Notes: generated from the letters alone by a model not told the origin. Counted from the first letter of the stretch, positions 45,073 to 55,793 are shown. The stretch is 64,000 nucleotides of DNA from Jejuia algarum (GCA_947495775.1 CANMAQ010000003.1:62001-126000), one strand, 5' to 3'. A program made the numbers and translations.

Positions 45073-47979
45073 ATGACTTTAAAAGTTTTAGAATCAACAC
45101 TTTCAGGTGAATTGTTTTATGATGATTTGATAAAAACAATCTATGCTACAGATGCCTCTGTTTATAGAATGTTACCTTTAGCAGTAGCTTACCCCAAAAC
45201 AGAAGCAGATATACAGCTTTTGATACAGTATGCGACGACTCATAAAACGTCTTTAATACCAAGAACAGCAGGCACTTCGTTAGCAGGGCAGTGTGTAGGG
45301 AAAGGTATTGTTGTAGACGTCTCTAAATATTTTACTAAAATATTAGAAATCGATGAGATTTCTAAAACGGTTCGTGTACAGCCGGGGGTTGTGAGAGATG
45401 CTCTTAACATTTATTTGAAGCCACTAGGGTTATTCTTTGGCCCTAATACCTCCACGTCTAACCGTTGTATGATAGGAGGGATGGTAGGTAACAATTCATC
45501 TGGAACAACGTCTATACAGTATGGTGTAACTAGAGATAAAGTGCTGGCATTAAAAACGCTACTAAGCGATGGTAGCAAAGTAGAATTTTCTAAGCTAACC
45601 TCTGAAGCTTTTATGCAGAAGCTTAAATTAGAAAGCTTAGAGGGCCGTATATACAATAATGTTTATAATGCTCTAAAACAAGATACCGTTCAAAATGAAA
45701 TAAGAACGCATTACCCTAAGCCCGAAATACATCGTAGAAATACAGGGTACGCCATTGATGCTTTAATCGATACAGCTGTTTTTTCTAATAACGAAGCGCC
45801 TTTTAATATGTGTGCGCTTTTGTCTGGAAGTGAAGGCACATTAGCTTTTACAACAGAAATTACGTTACAGCTAGACGATTTACCACCTGAAGCCACGGTT
45901 ATAGTAGCTGCACACTTTAATACGATACAGACGTGCTTAGAAGCGGTTACATTGGTCATGCAACATAATTTGTACACCTGTGAGATGTTAGATAAAACGA
46001 TTTTAGACCTCACAAAACACAACGCAGCACAGCAAGAGAATAGAGCTTTTATCTCAGGCAACCCAGAAGCTATTTTAATGTGTGAAGTGCGTGCCAATAC
46101 CATAGAAGAAGCCGAAGAACAAGCAAACATTCTTACAAGAACATTGCAAACGTCCCAACTAAGCTATGCAACTGTTAGTTTAAAAGATGAGGCTATTACA
46201 AAAGCAAATGCGTTGCGAAGTGCAGGCTTAGGTCTATTAGGAAATATGATAGGTGATGAAAAATCTGCTGCTTGTATAGAAGATACCGCCGTAGCTTTAA
46301 CCGATTTAGCACCGTATATAAAAGAATTTACAGCTTTAATGGCAAAACATGATCAAAAAGCAATTTATTACGCGCATGCTGGTGCTGGAGAATTGCATTT
46401 GCGACCTGTTTTGAATTTAAAAACAGCTAAAGGTGTAGAATTATTTCGAAAGATTACAACAGATGTAGCGCATTTGGTTAAAAAATACCAAGGTTCTATG
46501 AGTGGAGAGCATGGCGACGGTATTGTACGTGCAGAATTTATTCCGTTAATGATTGGTGCCGAAAACTATGAGATTTTAAAAGGGATTAAAAAGACTTTCG
46601 ACCCTAAAAATATATTTAATCCAGGTAAAATAATAGACGCTATTCCTATGGATACATCTTTGCGATATACACCAGATCGCAAAGAACCTGAGTTTACGAC
46701 ATTATTAGATTTTTCTAAATCTCAAGGTATTCTTAGAACTGCAGAAAAATGCAATGGTAGTGGCGATTGTAGAAAACTTCCAGAATTTGGAGGTACTATG
46801 TGCCCTAGTTACAGGGCGACGAGAAATGAAAAAGATACGACACGCGCAAGGGCAAATGCACTACGTGAATTTTTAACACATTCTGAAAAGGCTAATGCAT
46901 TCGACCATAAAGAACTTAAAGATGTATTTGATTTGTGTGTAAGTTGTAAAGCTTGTGCTAGAGAATGTCCCAGCAGTGTGGATGTGGCCAGTTTAAAGGC
47001 CGAGTTTCAATACCAGTACCAAAAAGCTAATGGTGTGTCATGGCGTACAAAATTATTTGCTTATAATAATAGATATAATGCCTTAGGAGCTAAAGTACCT
47101 TGGCTCACCAATACCTTATTTTCTAACAGGCTATCAGCAGCGTTAATTAAGCGCAGTTTTGGGATTGCTCATCAGCGTAGTTTGCCATTAATAGCACCAG
47201 TAAGTTTATCCCAATATGTAAAAACAAAGGCTCCAATAAAGAGCAACACTTATATTAAAACGGTATATGTTTTTAATGACGAGTTTACTAATTTTTTAGA
47301 TACAAAAATAGGGATAGATGCCTTAGAACTTTTAGAGCGTCTTAATTATAAGGTTAAGATTATAGCACATGCGGAGTCTGGAAGAGCTTTTATATCGAAA
47401 GGTTTATTAGAAGAGGCCAAAGCATTAGCGAATGAAAATGTGGCGTGCTTTAAAGGTAAAGTTTCTAAGGACACACCGTTAATTGGTATAGAACCTTCTG
47501 CAATTTTAACTTTTAGAGATGAATATTTAAAATTAGCAGATGATAAGGCAGGTGCAGCTCAGATTGCAACACACAGTTTTTTAATAGAAGAATTTTTACA
47601 GAAGGAAATCGCCTTAGGACATGTAACGTCAAAACAGTTTACTACAGAAGTTAAAGAGGTGAAATTTCATGGCCATTGCCATCAAAAGGCATTAAGCCAT
47701 CAAATGTCTAGTTTTTCAGTATTGAATTTACCTAAAAATTATAAAGTGACTATTATTCCTAGTGGTTGCTGTGGTATGGCTGGTAGTTTTGGGTATGAAA
47801 AGGAACATTATGAGGTAAGCATGCAAATAGGTAACCAAACCTTGTTTCCCGCAATACGACGTGCCGCCGCAGAGGTTGTAATTGCAGCAAATGGTACAAG
47901 TTGTAGGCATCAAATTAAAGATGGCACCAATAGAGACGCTAAACATCCTGTTAGTATATTACGAGAGGCATTAATTTAG
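45073..47979 (+). CDS. FAD-linked dehydrogenase fused to Fe-S domains (YdiJ/D-2-hydroxyacid type)
   Basis: A 968-residue fusion. The N-terminal PCMH FAD domain has PRTAGTSLAGQCVG and GGMVGNNSSGTTSIQYG; the FAD-oxidase C-terminal domain ends with GSMSGEHGDGIVRAEF and NPGKI. Then come a CxxxxxC site at Cys560 (CNGSGDC), a 4Fe-4S site CVSCKACARECP at 622-632, and a CCG domain (HGHCHQKA, PSGCCGMAGSFGYE). It likely oxidises a D-2-hydroxyacid (lactate or 2-hydroxyglutarate) and passes electrons to a membrane carrier. Single gene. Confidence 0.9.
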   Translation: MTLKVLESTLSGELFYDDLIKTIYATDASVYRMLPLAVAYPKTEADIQLLIQYATTHKTSLIPRTAGTSLAGQCVGKGIVVDVSKYFTKILEIDEISKTVRVQPGVVRDALNIYLKPLGLFFGPNTSTSNRCMIGGMVGNNSSGTTSIQYGVTRDKVLALKTLLSDGSKVEFSKLTSEAFMQKLKLESLEGRIYNNVYNALKQDTVQNEIRTHYPKPEIHRRNTGYAIDALIDTAVFSNNEAPFNMCALLSGSEGTLAFTTEITLQLDDLPPEATVIVAAHFNTIQTCLEAVTLVMQHNLYTCEMLDKTILDLTKHNAAQQENRAFISGNPEAILMCEVRANTIEEAEEQANILTRTLQTSQLSYATVSLKDEAITKANALRSAGLGLLGNMIGDEKSAACIEDTAVALTDLAPYIKEFTALMAKHDQKAIYYAHAGAGELHLRPVLNLKTAKGVELFRKITTDVAHLVKKYQGSMSGEHGDGIVRAEFIPLMIGAENYEILKGIKKTFDPKNIFNPGKIIDAIPMDTSLRYTPDRKEPEFTTLLDFSKSQGILRTAEKCNGSGDCRKLPEFGGTMCPSYRATRNEKDTTRARANALREFLTHSEKANAFDHKELKDVFDLCVSCKACARECPSSVDVASLKAEFQYQYQKANGVSWRTKLFAYNNRYNALGAKVPWLTNTLFSNRLSAALIKRSFGIAHQRSLPLIAPVSLSQYVKTKAPIKSNTYIKTVYVFNDEFTNFLDTKIGIDALELLERLNYKVKIIAHAESGRAFISKGLLEEAKALANENVACFKGKVSKDTPLIGIEPSAILTFRDEYLKLADDKAGAAQIATHSFLIEEFLQKEIALGHVTSKQFTTEVKEVKFHGHCHQKALSHQMSSFSVLNLPKNYKVTIIPSGCCGMAGSFGYEKEHYEVSMQIGNQTLFPAIRRAAAEVVIAANGTSCRHQIKDGTNRDAKHPVSILREALI

Positions 47980-47991
47980 TTTTAGTCCTTA

Positions 47992-48843
47992 TTAAATACT
48001 TTTTTTTGAGTACCCTTTATCGACAATAGTAATGGCGGCGATAAGATCCTTCATGTCCATTTCTTTAAGATCTTCATCGGCAAAAAAAGGCGAAAGTTTA
48101 TCATTATTATAATTATAGACCTTCCAACGTTTAAACTGGTATTCTAAAGCCGTAAAATTCTCAATCCAATCTCCAGAATTCAAGTATAGTGTTTTACCAT
48201 ATTTGTTTTCTATAATTTCCATTTTAGGTTGATGAATGTGCCCACAAACCACATAATCATAGCCCTTTTCTATAGCCAAATCGGTAATTACTTTTTCGTA
48301 ATTGGCTATAAATTTTACAGCACCTTTAACACCGTTTTTTATTTTTTTAGAAAGGGAATATCGTTCTTTTCCAAGCTTTTCCAACACCCAATTCATACAT
48401 CTATTTACCAAAATTAAGATGTCGTAACCATAGCCACCAAGCTTAGCAAGCCATTTGGCATTTTCAATAGAAATGTCAAAAACATCGCCGTGAAAAAACC
48501 AAGCTTTTTTACCATTTAAATTTAAAACCAATTTATCGACTATCGAAATGTTACCTATAGTCGTATCGCTAAACTTTCGCAACATTTCATCATGGTTACC
48601 CGTAATGTAAATAACTTCAACGCCATGAGCTGCAAAGTCCATTATTTTTTTAATGACTTTAAGATGTGATTTTGGAAAATACCGCTTGCTGAATTGCCAA
48701 ATGTCTATAATATCACCATTCAATATTAGTTTTTTAGGACTAATACTATTCAAATATGTTAACAATGATTTCGCTTGGCATCCATAAGTGCCCAAATGAA
48801 CATCTGAAATGACTGCAATTTCTACTTTACGTTTTGTTTTCAA
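47992..48843 (-). CDS. LpxH-like metallophosphoesterase
   Basis: A 283-residue calcineurin-like phosphoesterase. Metal motifs in order: ISDVHLG (13-19), NGDIIDIW (42-49), TGNHDEM (82-88), FFHGD (about 117-121) and CGHIHQP (about 206-212). The length and the GDxxDxW motif match UDP-2,3-diacylglucosamine diphosphatase (LpxH type), which makes lipid X in lipid A synthesis. The C-terminus is longer than in E. coli LpxH. Some close homologues are broader phosphatases, so the substrate is likely but not proven. Confidence 0.8.
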   Translation of the reverse strand: MKTKRKVEIAVISDVHLGTYGCQAKSLLTYLNSISPKKLILNGDIIDIWQFSKRYFPKSHLKVIKKIMDFAAHGVEVIYITGNHDEMLRKFSDTTIGNISIVDKLVLNLNGKKAWFFHGDVFDISIENAKWLAKLGGYGYDILILVNRCMNWVLEKLGKERYSLSKKIKNGVKGAVKFIANYEKVITDLAIEKGYDYVVCGHIHQPKMEIIENKYGKTLYLNSGDWIENFTALEYQFKRWKVYNYNNDKLSPFFADEDLKEMDMKDLIAAITIVDKGYSKKSI

Positions 48844-49162
48844 TGGTGTATAGGCACTTTAATTACAGTACAAATAACATACTTTTTGTTGAGTTCTATA
48901 TTAGGTTTTAATTAACTAATGATGAGGTTTTTGTTATCTTAATGTTACGAACTGTCTTACATCATCTATTAGTGTAGGCTATAGTGCGCATTTATTTAAA
49001 AAACGATTTTTGGACATTTCTAAAGTTATTTAAGGGCATAATAACGTTCCAATTAAAACCGTTGTAATGCTGTGGACTTAGAGTTTTGAAAAGCAGTATT
49101 TACAATCTCATAAAATTAGTGTATTTGCAGGGTAAAGGTTATTTTAGCAAAAAATTTTAAAA
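48844..49162. other. Divergent promoter region between the LpxH-like gene and aroC
   Basis: About 320 bases, AT-rich. TGTATTTG shortly upstream of aroC is one mismatch from the -7 consensus. No other structure seen. Confidence 0.4.
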
Positions 49163-50227
49163 ATGGCTGGAAACTCTTTTGGAAAATTATTTAATTTAAC
49201 AACTTACGGTGAATCTCATGGCCCTGCATTAGGTGGTGTTATAGATGGTTGTCCTTCTGGAATTACATTAGATTTAGATGAAATTCAAAACGAACTCAAC
49301 CGAAGAAAACCAGGCCAATCTGCCATAGTAACTCAGCGTAAAGAACCCGATTCGGTTAAATTTTATTCAGGTATTTTTGAAGGTGTTACTACAGGTACCT
49401 CAATTGGTTTTGTAATAGAAAACACCAACCAAAAATCTCATGATTATACCCACATTAAAGATAGCTACAGACCCAGTCATGCAGATTATACTTATGATAA
49501 AAAGTATGGTGTACGCGATTACCGTGGTGGTGGACGTAGCTCTGCACGAGAAACTGCTTGTCGCGTTGTAGCAGGAGCCATTGCAAAACAAATGTTAAAA
49601 GGTATTGAGATTACCGCCTACGTATCTGGCGTTGGCTCTCTAAAATTGGATAAGCCTTACAACGCATTAGATTTAACACAAGTAGAAGCAAACATTGTAC
49701 GCTGTCCAGATCAAGATATGGCAGCAAAGATGGAAACATATATCAAACAAGTTAGAAGTAAAGGCGATACTGTTGGTGGTATTGTAAGTTGTGTGATTAA
49801 AAATGTACCTGTTGGATTGGGGGAACCTGTATTCGATAAATTACATGCCGAATTAGGAAAAGCGATGCTGTCTATAAATGCTGTAAAAGGTTTTGAATAC
49901 GGTAGTGGTTTTCATGGCAGCACGATGTACGGTAGTGCTCATAATGATGCCTTTAATACCGATGGTTCTACAAAAACGAATTATTCTGGTGGAATACAAG
50001 GCGGTATTAGTAACGGTATGGACATTTATTTTAATGTCGCATTTAAACCCGTTGCAACACTTATACAGAAATACGAAACCATAGATAAAAGTGGAAATGT
50101 AGTGGAAATGCAAGGTAAGGGGCGACATGATCCTTGTGTAGTGCCACGCGCTGTGCCTATTGTAGAAGCAATGGCCGCTTTAGTTATTGCCGATTTCACA
50201 TTACAAAATAAGGTATATACGTCGTAA
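49163..50227 (+). CDS. aroC: Chorismate synthase
   Basis: A 354-residue protein of the FMN-dependent monofunctional type. It has GESHGPALGGVIDGCP (signature 1), RGGGRSSARETACRVVAGAIA (signature 2, abbreviated here) and a C-terminal GRHDPCVVPRAVPIVEAMAA (signature 3). It converts EPSP to chorismate, the last shared step of aromatic amino-acid synthesis. Single gene with a terminator 30 bases downstream. Confidence 0.97.
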   Translation: MAGNSFGKLFNLTTYGESHGPALGGVIDGCPSGITLDLDEIQNELNRRKPGQSAIVTQRKEPDSVKFYSGIFEGVTTGTSIGFVIENTNQKSHDYTHIKDSYRPSHADYTYDKKYGVRDYRGGGRSSARETACRVVAGAIAKQMLKGIEITAYVSGVGSLKLDKPYNALDLTQVEANIVRCPDQDMAAKMETYIKQVRSKGDTVGGIVSCVIKNVPVGLGEPVFDKLHAELGKAMLSINAVKGFEYGSGFHGSTMYGSAHNDAFNTDGSTKTNYSGGIQGGISNGMDIYFNVAFKPVATLIQKYETIDKSGNVVEMQGKGRHDPCVVPRAVPIVEAMAALVIADFTLQNKVYTS

Positions 50228-50256
50228 TTAATTTGCAATCAAAAACATATATACAG

Positions 50257-50289
50257 AACCTGCAATGCTAACCCATTGTAGGTTTTTTT
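50257..50289 (+). terminator. Terminator of aroC
   Basis: An 11-bp stem (50257-50267 with 50274-50284, one wobble) followed by seven T. Confidence 0.8.
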
Positions 50290-50402
50290 ATTTTAGACTT
50301 TTTACAAATGCTTAGGTTAAAGCGTAGGGCCTTACTTTGCAAGGCAGCATGTTAATTAGTACCGTATTCCTCTAAAAAATACTTATATTGTTCTCTTAAT
50401 CG

Positions 50403-51734
50403 ATGCATATGAAAAAAATAGCTTTACACTGGAAGATCATTATTGGAATGGTTCTAGGAATCATTTTTGGATTTATAATGAATGGTATATCTGGCGGTAA
50501 AGTATTTGTAGCAGATTGGATTGCGCCTTTTGGAAAAATATTTATCAATCTTTTAAAACTGATTGCAGTACCTTTAATATTAGCCTCTTTAATTAAAGGC
50601 ATTTCAGACCTAAAAGATATTTCTAAAATAAAAACAATGGGGCTACGTACCATAGGAGTTTACATGGTGACGACCATTATTGCTATTGTAATTGGTTTAA
50701 CTATTGTAAATATTGCAAAACCAGGTGAGGGGATGCCCGAAAGCACTATAGAAAAAATTAAGTTAAAATATGCTAACGATGCTGGTGTTGCAGATAAACT
50801 TATGAAAGCTTCTGCTCAAAAAGATGCTGGCCCTTTAGAAGCATTAGTCGCTATTTTTCCGAGTAACATTTTTAAATCCTTTGTAGAAGTGTCTATGCTA
50901 CAAGTTATCTTTTTTGCTCTATTTTTTGGGGTTTGCTTATTGCTCATTGAAGAAAAAAAGGCAGCACCTTTAGTGCATTTTTTCGATGGGTTAAATGAAG
51001 TAGTCATGAAAATGGTAGATCTTATCATGCTATTTGCACCATACGCTGTATTTGCATTATTAGCTAATGTTATTATTGCTTTCGACGATATAGACATTCT
51101 TATAAAGCTCCTGTATTACGCCCTATGCGTAGTGTTTGGTTTAGTGCTCATGATAGGGGTATATTTGCTATTAATACGTATCTACACAAAAAAATCACCA
51201 TTATGGTTTTTAAGTCGTATAAGTCCGGCACAGTTATTAGCATTTTCTACGAGTAGCAGTGCTGCAACATTACCCGTTACTATGGAGCGTGTAGAGGAAC
51301 ATTTAGGTGTAGATAAAGAAGTGTCTGGTTTTGTATTACCGGTTGGGGCTACCGTAAATATGGATGGAACAAGTTTATATCAAGGTATTGCTGCGGTGTT
51401 TATCATGCAAGTTATTTGGCCAGAAGGGCTTACGTTTTCAAATCAGTTAGTCATTATTTTAACGGCTTTGTTGGCCTCTATAGGAAGTGCCGCCGTACCA
51501 AGTGCAGGCATGGTTATGTTGGTTATTGTATTAGAATCGGTTGGTTTTCCTGCAGAATTACTCCCCATTGGTTTGGCTCTAATTTTTGCGGTAGATAGAC
51601 CCTTAGACATGTGTAGAACTGTAGTAAACGTTACAGGAGATGCTACAGTGTCTATGTTAGTTGCCAAGTCACTACATAAATTAAACACGCCTAAGCCTAA
51701 AGCTTGGAACGATCATTACGATACTGTAAAATAA
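50403..51734 (+). CDS. Dicarboxylate/amino-acid:cation symporter (DAACS family)
   Basis: A 443-residue membrane protein with about eight helices and two re-entrant loops. The serine-rich motif AFSTSSSAATLPVTME (HP1) and the NMDGTSLYQG (TM7) and RPLDMCRTVVNVTGDA (TM8) binding segments are present, as in GltP/DctA. It would import glutamate, aspartate or C4-dicarboxylates with H+ or Na+. An alternative start lies six bases in. The next gene follows after 42 bases and may be unrelated. Confidence 0.92.
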   Translation: MHMKKIALHWKIIIGMVLGIIFGFIMNGISGGKVFVADWIAPFGKIFINLLKLIAVPLILASLIKGISDLKDISKIKTMGLRTIGVYMVTTIIAIVIGLTIVNIAKPGEGMPESTIEKIKLKYANDAGVADKLMKASAQKDAGPLEALVAIFPSNIFKSFVEVSMLQVIFFALFFGVCLLLIEEKKAAPLVHFFDGLNEVVMKMVDLIMLFAPYAVFALLANVIIAFDDIDILIKLLYYALCVVFGLVLMIGVYLLLIRIYTKKSPLWFLSRISPAQLLAFSTSSSAATLPVTMERVEEHLGVDKEVSGFVLPVGATVNMDGTSLYQGIAAVFIMQVIWPEGLTFSNQLVIILTALLASIGSAAVPSAGMVMLVIVLESVGFPAELLPIGLALIFAVDRPLDMCRTVVNVTGDATVSMLVAKSLHKLNTPKPKAWNDHYDTVK

Positions 51735-51776
51735 GCATCGTATTTTTATACGTTTTAAAAATTTTTAGTTTACATC

Positions 51777-52931
51777 ATGACGATAACATTAACAACGCCT
51801 ATAGTTTCTGTAGAATGGCTTCAGAAACATAGAGAAGCAGATAATTTAGTGATTCTAGACGGTACAATAGCCAAAGTTTTTGATGCAGAATCATTACAAA
51901 TACCTAAAGCACGCTTTTTTGATATCAAACAAAAGTTTAGTGATACAACAAATGCATTCCCTAGTGCATTTCCTTCGCCATTACAGTTTGAAACGGAAGC
52001 TAGAGCTCTTGGAATTAATACGAATAGTGCCATTGTGGTTTATGACGATAAAGGCATCTATTCTAGTGCACGTGTTTGGTGGCTTTTTAAAGCATTTGGG
52101 TATACCAATGTAGCTGTTTTAGATGGCGGATTCCCAGAATGGCAAGCAAAAGCGTATCCCACAGCATACAGGACTATTTACGAGGGCCCTAAAGGCGATT
52201 TTAAAGCGCGTTTGCAAGAAGGCCATATGATCTTCTTTGAAGACTTTAAGAAAGCGACAGAAGACGCTACCTATACAATTGTTGATGCCCGCTCTTCTGC
52301 ACGATTTCGATGCGAAATTCCAGAGCCAAGAGCAGGGTTGCGAAGAGGAACCATTCCAAATGCGGTTAATTTGCCTTTTACAAACCTGTTAGAAGATGGT
52401 AAATTAAAATCAAAAAAGGAATTGGCCAAGGCCTTATACATGATAGCCGATCAAGAGGATTCCCTTATTTTTTCCTGCGGATCTGGTATTACAGCATGTG
52501 TTTTGGCACTTAGTGCCGAATTATCTGGATATAAGAATGTTTTGGTGTATGATGGATCTTGGACAGAATATGGCGCGCTCACTCCAGGTGATATGACAGC
52601 TCCTAAGACATGGACAGAAGCTGAAACACTCGCTTATATTTTGTTATTCATAGCGCATGCCGATTTAAAAGAAACATCGAGTGAACGGGACTATATCATA
52701 TCCCGAATCGATCCATTAGTGTACGAACAGGTGTATCAACAATTTAAAAAGGATAGTGATTACCAAGTCATACAAAACATTATACATGCAGTGGAAACTC
52801 ATGATTATTATAGAAATGACTTAGCAGATCTTTTTGCTGATATCAAACTCATGGCTTTTGCTGATGGCGCCTATGCCGATATAGAGCAAGTTGCTTATAA
52901 ACTGTTACGGAAACTATTAATAAAAGACTGA
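51777..52931 (+). CDS. Rhodanese sulfurtransferase fused to a TerB-like domain
   Basis: A 384-residue protein. Residues about 8-130 are an inactive rhodanese domain (VYDDKGIYSSARVWWL), and 150-270 an active one with the loop CGSGITA and catalytic Cys234, as in thiosulfate/3-mercaptopyruvate sulfurtransferases, which are about 280 residues. The extra 100 residues (about 278-384) form a helical domain (ETLAYILLFIAHADLKETSSE ... LMAFADGAYADIEQVAYKLLRK) with the acidic spacing of TerB-like domains. The frame is continuous with no sign of a junction error. The role of the fusion is unknown. Confidence 0.8.
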   Translation: MTITLTTPIVSVEWLQKHREADNLVILDGTIAKVFDAESLQIPKARFFDIKQKFSDTTNAFPSAFPSPLQFETEARALGINTNSAIVVYDDKGIYSSARVWWLFKAFGYTNVAVLDGGFPEWQAKAYPTAYRTIYEGPKGDFKARLQEGHMIFFEDFKKATEDATYTIVDARSSARFRCEIPEPRAGLRRGTIPNAVNLPFTNLLEDGKLKSKKELAKALYMIADQEDSLIFSCGSGITACVLALSAELSGYKNVLVYDGSWTEYGALTPGDMTAPKTWTEAETLAYILLFIAHADLKETSSERDYIISRIDPLVYEQVYQQFKKDSDYQVIQNIIHAVETHDYYRNDLADLFADIKLMAFADGAYADIEQVAYKLLRKLLIKD

Positions 52932-53807
52932 TGGTAATTGTTGAAGTCTAAAAGATACACTTGTATTTATGAATTTGGGGTCTAGAGAAATTTAAGACAC
53001 TATATCGTATTGTAATAACATAAACCACTATTGCAAACCCTAAAAGATGCAGTATCTTTTAAAACCAGTATTTTTTAACATGCCATGTACGTAAGACCTG
53101 AGGTGCGTTATTTGATATAAATCTAGCAATTAAACCTCAAACCATTAGCCTATATAAAGTTTTAAGAGGAGCCTTTTAGAAGGGGATTAGTCTTAAAATG
53201 AAAAGCTCATAAGTACTTTGTAGGCAGTAACATTGGAAATTTTGGGCAAATCATGGTATTTTTATCTCGAGAAGAGCTGCTCCTGTTAGATTGTTTGTAA
53301 AAACAAACGCTTAAATCTATCCCAGATCTTGTTGACGATACGATATTGGTTAAGAATATAGTTACAAAGACAGGAATACAATTCATACATTTATATTTGG
53401 GAATGCATGTAGCGCCAGTAGCAGAGGTTTTGCAGCTCTAGTTAAAAATAAATATTAAGAGAACGTCCGGGGGTATTATTTGTGGCACTAACACTTTCTT
53501 TAATTTTAAAGGCTATTTTTACAATTTTACTTGAGCATACCTATAAATTTCGTAATGTCTTTAGCATTTAAAACCACATGATTACAAGCGTTGAAATTAT
53601 GTTAATAATTGTTTTCAATTATCTGAAAAAATTAATTAATAAAATTTATTTTAGCAAAAAAGATCCAAAAATTGGTTTTTATCGTAATTAATTGAAACGA
53701 GACACGACTTTTAGGTAAACAGGATGTTTTTTTCGATGAAATGCATATTTTTCTCACTTTATCGAAAAAATAACACATTTTAACCTTTTTTTTAATGTAT
53801 AGTTTTT
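52932..53807. other. Gap of about 860 bases without a recognised gene
   Basis: It holds only short, start-less open stretches, a weak hairpin near 53043-53062 that may end the upstream transcript, and the run-up to the next promoter. No known RNA or transposon signature seen. Confidence 0.5.
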
Positions 53808-53815
53808 TAAATTTG
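53808..53815 (+). promoter_or_regulatory. -7 box TAAATTTG for the beta-helix lipoprotein
   Basis: Matches TAnnTTTG, 33 bases before the chosen start at 53849; it lies inside the longer open frame, which supports the internal start. Confidence 0.55.
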
Positions 53816-53848
53816 AATAGATCAGATAAACCCCAATCAAACATAATT

Positions 53849-55747
53849 ATGAAAAACCTATTAACGCTAAAGCCCCTATTATTATCAAGTATGTTATTTC
53901 TTTTTATAGGGCTAGGATCCTGTAGTGATGATGAAATCTTTGTAGAGCCTGAAAGTACGGAACAAGTCGCTGAAGGAGAATCTGAAACTCCTGGTGCATC
54001 GGAAAATTCAGAAGATTCTGGAGAAGAAGGTGTAGATACATCTTTACCATGTGATTTTACTTTGGCTAATGCAGAGCCAAACAGCACAGTTGTTATAGAT
54101 TGTACAATGAACTTAGAAGGTACAACCATTACAATACCTTCTGGAGTAACTATTTTAAGTAAAGGTGGTTCGATAACAAATGGTACTATTAATTTTTCGG
54201 AAGGTACAACTGTAGATAGTGAATTATTAAATAGCACGATAACACTTGGAGGAAATGCTCCTGTTATAAAAGACGATACATTCGAATTTGCACCAGAACG
54301 TTGGGGCGTTGTAGAAGGTAAAGTTTCAGATGAAGTAGCATTTAGTAATAGAGACTCATTACAGAACGCTATTGATCTTGCAAAATCTTTAAATGTTAAA
54401 ACTTTTGAAATAGGCGCTATGGATGCTTTCTTTCATTTAGACTATGTATGGACAAATGCTAGAGGTTATAACGATCGTGCCATCCATTTACCATCTAATT
54501 TTCATCTTAAAATGTCGAATGAAACCTTCTTAAGGTTACAACCAAATTTCTGGCCTAGAGGTTATTTTGTAAGTGTCGTAGAACAAAGAAATGTTAGGAT
54601 TACTGGAGGTAATTTAATAGGTGATCGATACGAACATGATTATTCTCCAATTACTGACGAAGTTGGAATACCAAGAAATACACATGAATGGCCAGGGTTA
54701 TTAGTGATCTCAGGTTCTCAAGATGTTCTTGTAGATGGTACTTATATGGCTAATTCAACAGGAGATGCTTTAATTGTAGGTGCAGCAGGGAATAGAAATG
54801 ATCCTAATGTTTTGTTTAATAAAAATATTATAGCAAGAAATTGTACAATGCATGAGTCCAGAAGAAACAATATTAGTATTACCGATGGAGAAGACATCAC
54901 AATTGAAGGTTGTACCATAACTGATGCTGGTTTAGGAGAGAGTACTTTTGAAGGGAATAGAAAAATAATAACTTCTGCAGGGATTGCACCTAAAGTAGGT
55001 ATAGATATTGAGCCTTTTAGAGGGTTTGAGCCTAATGGAGATTTTATCAACTTTGAGAAAGTAGAACGTGTACTTGTTACAGGATGTACATTTACAGGAA
55101 ATAATGTGAGTAGTTTTGTGAACTATTCAGGGACTGATGTTGTTTTTGAAAACAATTTTTCAGACCACACCGTTGGTGCTTCTTTTGATGATGGGGGAAC
55201 TAAATTTTACAATAATACTTTAGAAGCTAATGAAAAGAATAGAGCTTTAAATGGTATTAATTTTGGAACTTTTATTGTTAACGTAAACGGGAGAGATGTG
55301 CAATATTCATCGGGTTCAGAAGCTATAGGTAATAAAATATCTGGTTTCTTAAGAGGCATAAGAGTAACAGGAAAAGATCCTATTGTAAGAGACAACATTA
55401 TAGAAGATTTTAATGTAGGCGTGCAAGTTGATAGTGATAACGTTGTTTGTGAAAATAACCAAATGACGACCAACAGGTTCGTAGCTGCTTATGGCTTTTT
55501 TGTAGAAAATGTTAGTAATGGTAAATTCAACAATAATAAAATGATACTACCAAGACGCCCACTTTATTTTAAAAACTTGAACAGAGATAACGGGTCTAAA
55601 ATAACGATAGAAAATAATACGTTCGAATCTCTTGAAGGTTTCGATTTACTTTTTGAAAATGTTAGGAATATAACCTTAAAACAAAATGAATTTAAAAACA
55701 CGAAAATTGAAGAACGTTCTACAACTAACTTTGTGGTAGAGAATTAA
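53849..55747 (+). CDS. Right-handed parallel beta-helix lipoprotein
   Basis: About 632 residues from the chosen Met. The signal peptide ends FIGLGSC, with the lipidated Cys near residue 26, then an acidic Glu/Ser linker. The rest shows the ladder pattern of a parallel beta-helix: repeated 'VTGCTFTGNN', 'VLFNKNIIARNCTM', 'FENNFSDHT', 'VRDNIIEDF', 'CENNQMTTN', 'IENNTFESL' coils. Members of this fold are polysaccharide lyases, hydrolases or surface-binding proteins; no catalytic residues can be named. A strong terminator follows. Confidence 0.85.
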   Translation: MKNLLTLKPLLLSSMLFLFIGLGSCSDDEIFVEPESTEQVAEGESETPGASENSEDSGEEGVDTSLPCDFTLANAEPNSTVVIDCTMNLEGTTITIPSGVTILSKGGSITNGTINFSEGTTVDSELLNSTITLGGNAPVIKDDTFEFAPERWGVVEGKVSDEVAFSNRDSLQNAIDLAKSLNVKTFEIGAMDAFFHLDYVWTNARGYNDRAIHLPSNFHLKMSNETFLRLQPNFWPRGYFVSVVEQRNVRITGGNLIGDRYEHDYSPITDEVGIPRNTHEWPGLLVISGSQDVLVDGTYMANSTGDALIVGAAGNRNDPNVLFNKNIIARNCTMHESRRNNISITDGEDITIEGCTITDAGLGESTFEGNRKIITSAGIAPKVGIDIEPFRGFEPNGDFINFEKVERVLVTGCTFTGNNVSSFVNYSGTDVVFENNFSDHTVGASFDDGGTKFYNNTLEANEKNRALNGINFGTFIVNVNGRDVQYSSGSEAIGNKISGFLRGIRVTGKDPIVRDNIIEDFNVGVQVDSDNVVCENNQMTTNRFVAAYGFFVENVSNGKFNNNKMILPRRPLYFKNLNRDNGSKITIENNTFESLEGFDLLFENVRNITLKQNEFKNTKIEERSTTNFVVEN

Positions 55748-55793
55748 AATTAAATTGTTGAAGTGGAACGCAACAATAAAATGTATTAAAATA

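Noticed and set aside
53301..53441. An open stretch of 46 codons with protein-like composition in the long gap
   Set aside because: It begins right after a stop, has no start codon in a useful place, and resembles nothing I know. It may be a relic, but there is not enough to call a pseudogene.
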